Assembly (NCBI GenBank): GCA_030849965.1
Contig: JAVDKL010000004.1
Coordinates: forward strand, 372,001-436,000
Direction: 5' to 3'
Length of the DNA: 64,000 nucleotides
DNA from: Schauerella fraxinea
GTDB taxonomy: Bacteria > Pseudomonadota > Gammaproteobacteria > Burkholderiales > Burkholderiaceae_B
In this document: one piece after another, positions 62,583-64,000 of the stretch
Layout: each line of letters starts with the position of its first letter
Numbering within the stretch: position 1 is the first letter of the stretch
Notes under the pieces: model-generated
Told to the model about the DNA's origin: nothing
The model's input: the letters and a program-made list of their open reading frames with translations, nothing else
The model's database searches: none
Made by a program: the position numbers and the translations under genes

Positions 62583-63470
62583 ATGGACCGCCTCACCGCC
62601 AAGGATTTCCATCCAGAACTGCTGGAGCTGTACGATTTTTATGTGCACGGTGGCATCAGCCGCCGAGACTTCCTCGATCGTGCCGCCAAGTTTGCCGTGG
62701 GCGGACTGACCGCGACCGCCATACTCGCTTCGCTCACGCCAAACTATGCGCTTGCGCAGCAGGTGATGTTTACCGATCCGGACATCAAGGCGGAATACAT
62801 ACTTTATCCGTCGCCGAATGGTCACGGCGAAGTTCGAGGCTATCTGGTGCGCCCCGCCAAAGTCACGGGGCCGCTGCCCGGCATCGTGGTTGTCCATGAA
62901 AACCGCGGCCTCAATCCCTACATCGAAGATGTGGCACGACGTGCCGCCAAGGCCGGCTTCGTGGCGCTTGCGCCGGACGGCTTGAGCTCGGTGGGCGGTT
63001 ACCCCGGCAATGATGAAAAAGGGCGCGTACTGCAGCAGCAAGTCGATCCCACCAAGCTCATGAATGATTTTTTCGCGGCGGTGGACTATCTGCTCAAGGA
63101 CGACGGCACAACCGACAAGGTCGGTATCACCGGCTTTTGCTATGGCGGAGGCGTATCGCACGCCACGGCGGTGGCGTATCCGCAGCTCGCCGCAGCCGTT
63201 CCGTTTTATGGCCGTCAGGCCAAACCGGAAGATGTGACACGCATCAAGGCGCCGCTGCTAATTCACTTCGCCGAAACCGACCCCGGCGTCAATGCAACCT
63301 GGCCGGCCTATGAGGCCGCGCTCAAGGCTGCGGGAACCCCCTACGAAGCGCACTTCTACCCGGGCACCAATCACGGTTTTCATAACGACTCGACGCCGCG
63401 TTACGACAAAGCGGCGGCGGATCTTGCGTGGGATCGCACGATTGCCTGGTTCAAGCGCTATCTGGCTTAG
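62583..63470 (+). CDS. Tat-exported dienelactone hydrolase-family enzyme
   Basis: A 295-residue alpha/beta hydrolase with AGGA eight bases before the ATG. The N-terminus has a twin-arginine motif 'SRRDFLDRA' followed by a hydrophobic stretch and 'ALAQ', so it is probably periplasmic. Catalytic triad of the DLH family: nucleophile Cys in 'GFCYGGGVSH', Asp in 'ETDPGVN' and His in 'NHGFHND'. The family hydrolyses cyclic lactones or esters; the natural substrate here is unknown. Confidence 0.9.
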   Translation: MDRLTAKDFHPELLELYDFYVHGGISRRDFLDRAAKFAVGGLTATAILASLTPNYALAQQVMFTDPDIKAEYILYPSPNGHGEVRGYLVRPAKVTGPLPGIVVVHENRGLNPYIEDVARRAAKAGFVALAPDGLSSVGGYPGNDEKGRVLQQQVDPTKLMNDFFAAVDYLLKDDGTTDKVGITGFCYGGGVSHATAVAYPQLAAAVPFYGRQAKPEDVTRIKAPLLIHFAETDPGVNATWPAYEAALKAAGTPYEAHFYPGTNHGFHNDSTPRYDKAAADLAWDRTIAWFKRYLA

Positions 63471-63566
63471 CCGTTGCGATTGCCGGCACGCCGCGGTGAC
63501 CCCGCGCGTGCTGCACGCTTAAATGGGATGATGCGGCTTGCAACATCAATAACAGGAAAGCGAGAT

Positions 63567-63920
63567 ATGGGCACCAGAGGGCAAGACCGTCAGATCGACA
63601 ATATCGAATTCAACGTGAGCAACATCGCGCGCAGCAAAGCGTTTTACGGTGCGGTCTTCGGTTGGACATTTACTGATTTCGGGCCTACTTACACCGAGTT
63701 CAGCGACGGTCGTCTCACTGGCGGGTTCACGACCGGCGAAGCCGTGCGGCCGGGCGGCCCATTGGTGATTTTGTACGCCGACGATTTGTCTGCCACGCAG
63801 CATCGCGTCGAGGCCGCTGGGGCGTCGATTACCCGGCCCGTCTTTGCATTTCCGGGCGGGCGTCGCTTTCATTTTCAGGATCCCGACGGCTATGAGCTGG
63901 CGGTGTGGTCGGCGGCTTAG
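63567..63920 (+). CDS. VOC-family (glyoxalase/bleomycin-resistance fold) protein
   Basis: A 117-residue protein from ATG 63567, chosen because GGAAAGCGAG lies directly upstream; the frame stays open 31 codons further back without such a signal. 'NIEFNVSNIARSKAFYGAVF' and the C-terminal 'FHFQDPDGYELAVWS' are typical of vicinal-oxygen-chelate proteins with a metal-binding Glu near the end. No substrate can be assigned. Confidence 0.88.
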   Translation: MGTRGQDRQIDNIEFNVSNIARSKAFYGAVFGWTFTDFGPTYTEFSDGRLTGGFTTGEAVRPGGPLVILYADDLSATQHRVEAAGASITRPVFAFPGGRRFHFQDPDGYELAVWSAA

Positions 63921-64000
63921 ACGCGCGTACTGTTTTCCTCGGTTGTTATTCGCCACGACGGCAGTCTATGCCTGCATCAGATTGCGGTTCAGCCGTCGCA

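Overview
The window reads as chromosomal DNA from a GC-rich (about 60% G+C by eye) beta-proteobacterium, most likely Burkholderiales (Alcaligenaceae or a relative). The evidence is a Bug-type tricarboxylate-transporter receptor, a phosphonoalanine catabolic locus like that of Variovorax, an OsmC-YcaO fusion and many LysR/TetR regulators. The genus is inference. No rRNA, tRNA, CRISPR array or integrase was seen.

Layout. (1) 1-333 is the 3' end of a core aldehyde dehydrogenase, followed by a decayed Old Yellow Enzyme fragment. (2) About 540-32,920 is a defence island built from three blocks. Block A (minus strand) holds a Gabija-type pair (GajB-like helicase, GajA-like OLD nuclease), a 70-aa ORF and a three-gene ABC-3C system (Rad50-like ATPase, MC2-type middle component, nuclease effector). 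Block B (minus strand) is a tightly overlapping five-gene operon: SIR2-like NADase, 177-aa protein, Rad50-like ATPase, REase-STAND protein, and nuclease-STAND-HEAT protein. I do not recognise this combination as a named system, and it is the main candidate for something undescribed. Block C (plus strand) holds an EVE-Mrr type IV-like nuclease, a subtilase remnant and a type I R-M operon hsdM-hsdS-FRG-hsdR.

Blocks A and B end in the same cassette, present as two near-identical direct repeats of about 1.8 kb (8.23-10.05 kb and 20.85-22.66 kb). Each carries a truncated leader ORF that is translationally coupled, through a TTG start, to the first defence gene. Divergent from it is an HTH/AbiEii-type nucleotidyltransferase toxin-antitoxin pair, and then a roughly 200-bp 3' repeat. 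A third, diverged copy of the 3' repeat closes block C at 32.72-32.92 kb. The island therefore looks modular, with cargo exchanged between shared end cassettes.

(3) 33,057-63,920 is ordinary chromosome: a nonsense-broken CHRD lipoprotein gene, YbaK-type deacylase, OsmC-YcaO protein, a membrane/BNR protein with a 9-bp VNTR, HxlR + MFS, DMT exporter + LysR, SDR + TetR, a TonB siderophore receptor, nitronate monooxygenase + LysR + YbfB-type MFS, TetR + NAD(P)-binding oxidoreductase, LysR + argininosuccinate-lyase-like enzyme + Bug receptor, TetR + prolyl oligopeptidase, phosphonopyruvate hydrolase + aminotransferase + LysR, a Tat-exported dienelactone hydrolase and a VOC protein. Most are regulator/target pairs, several with visible palindromic operators between them.
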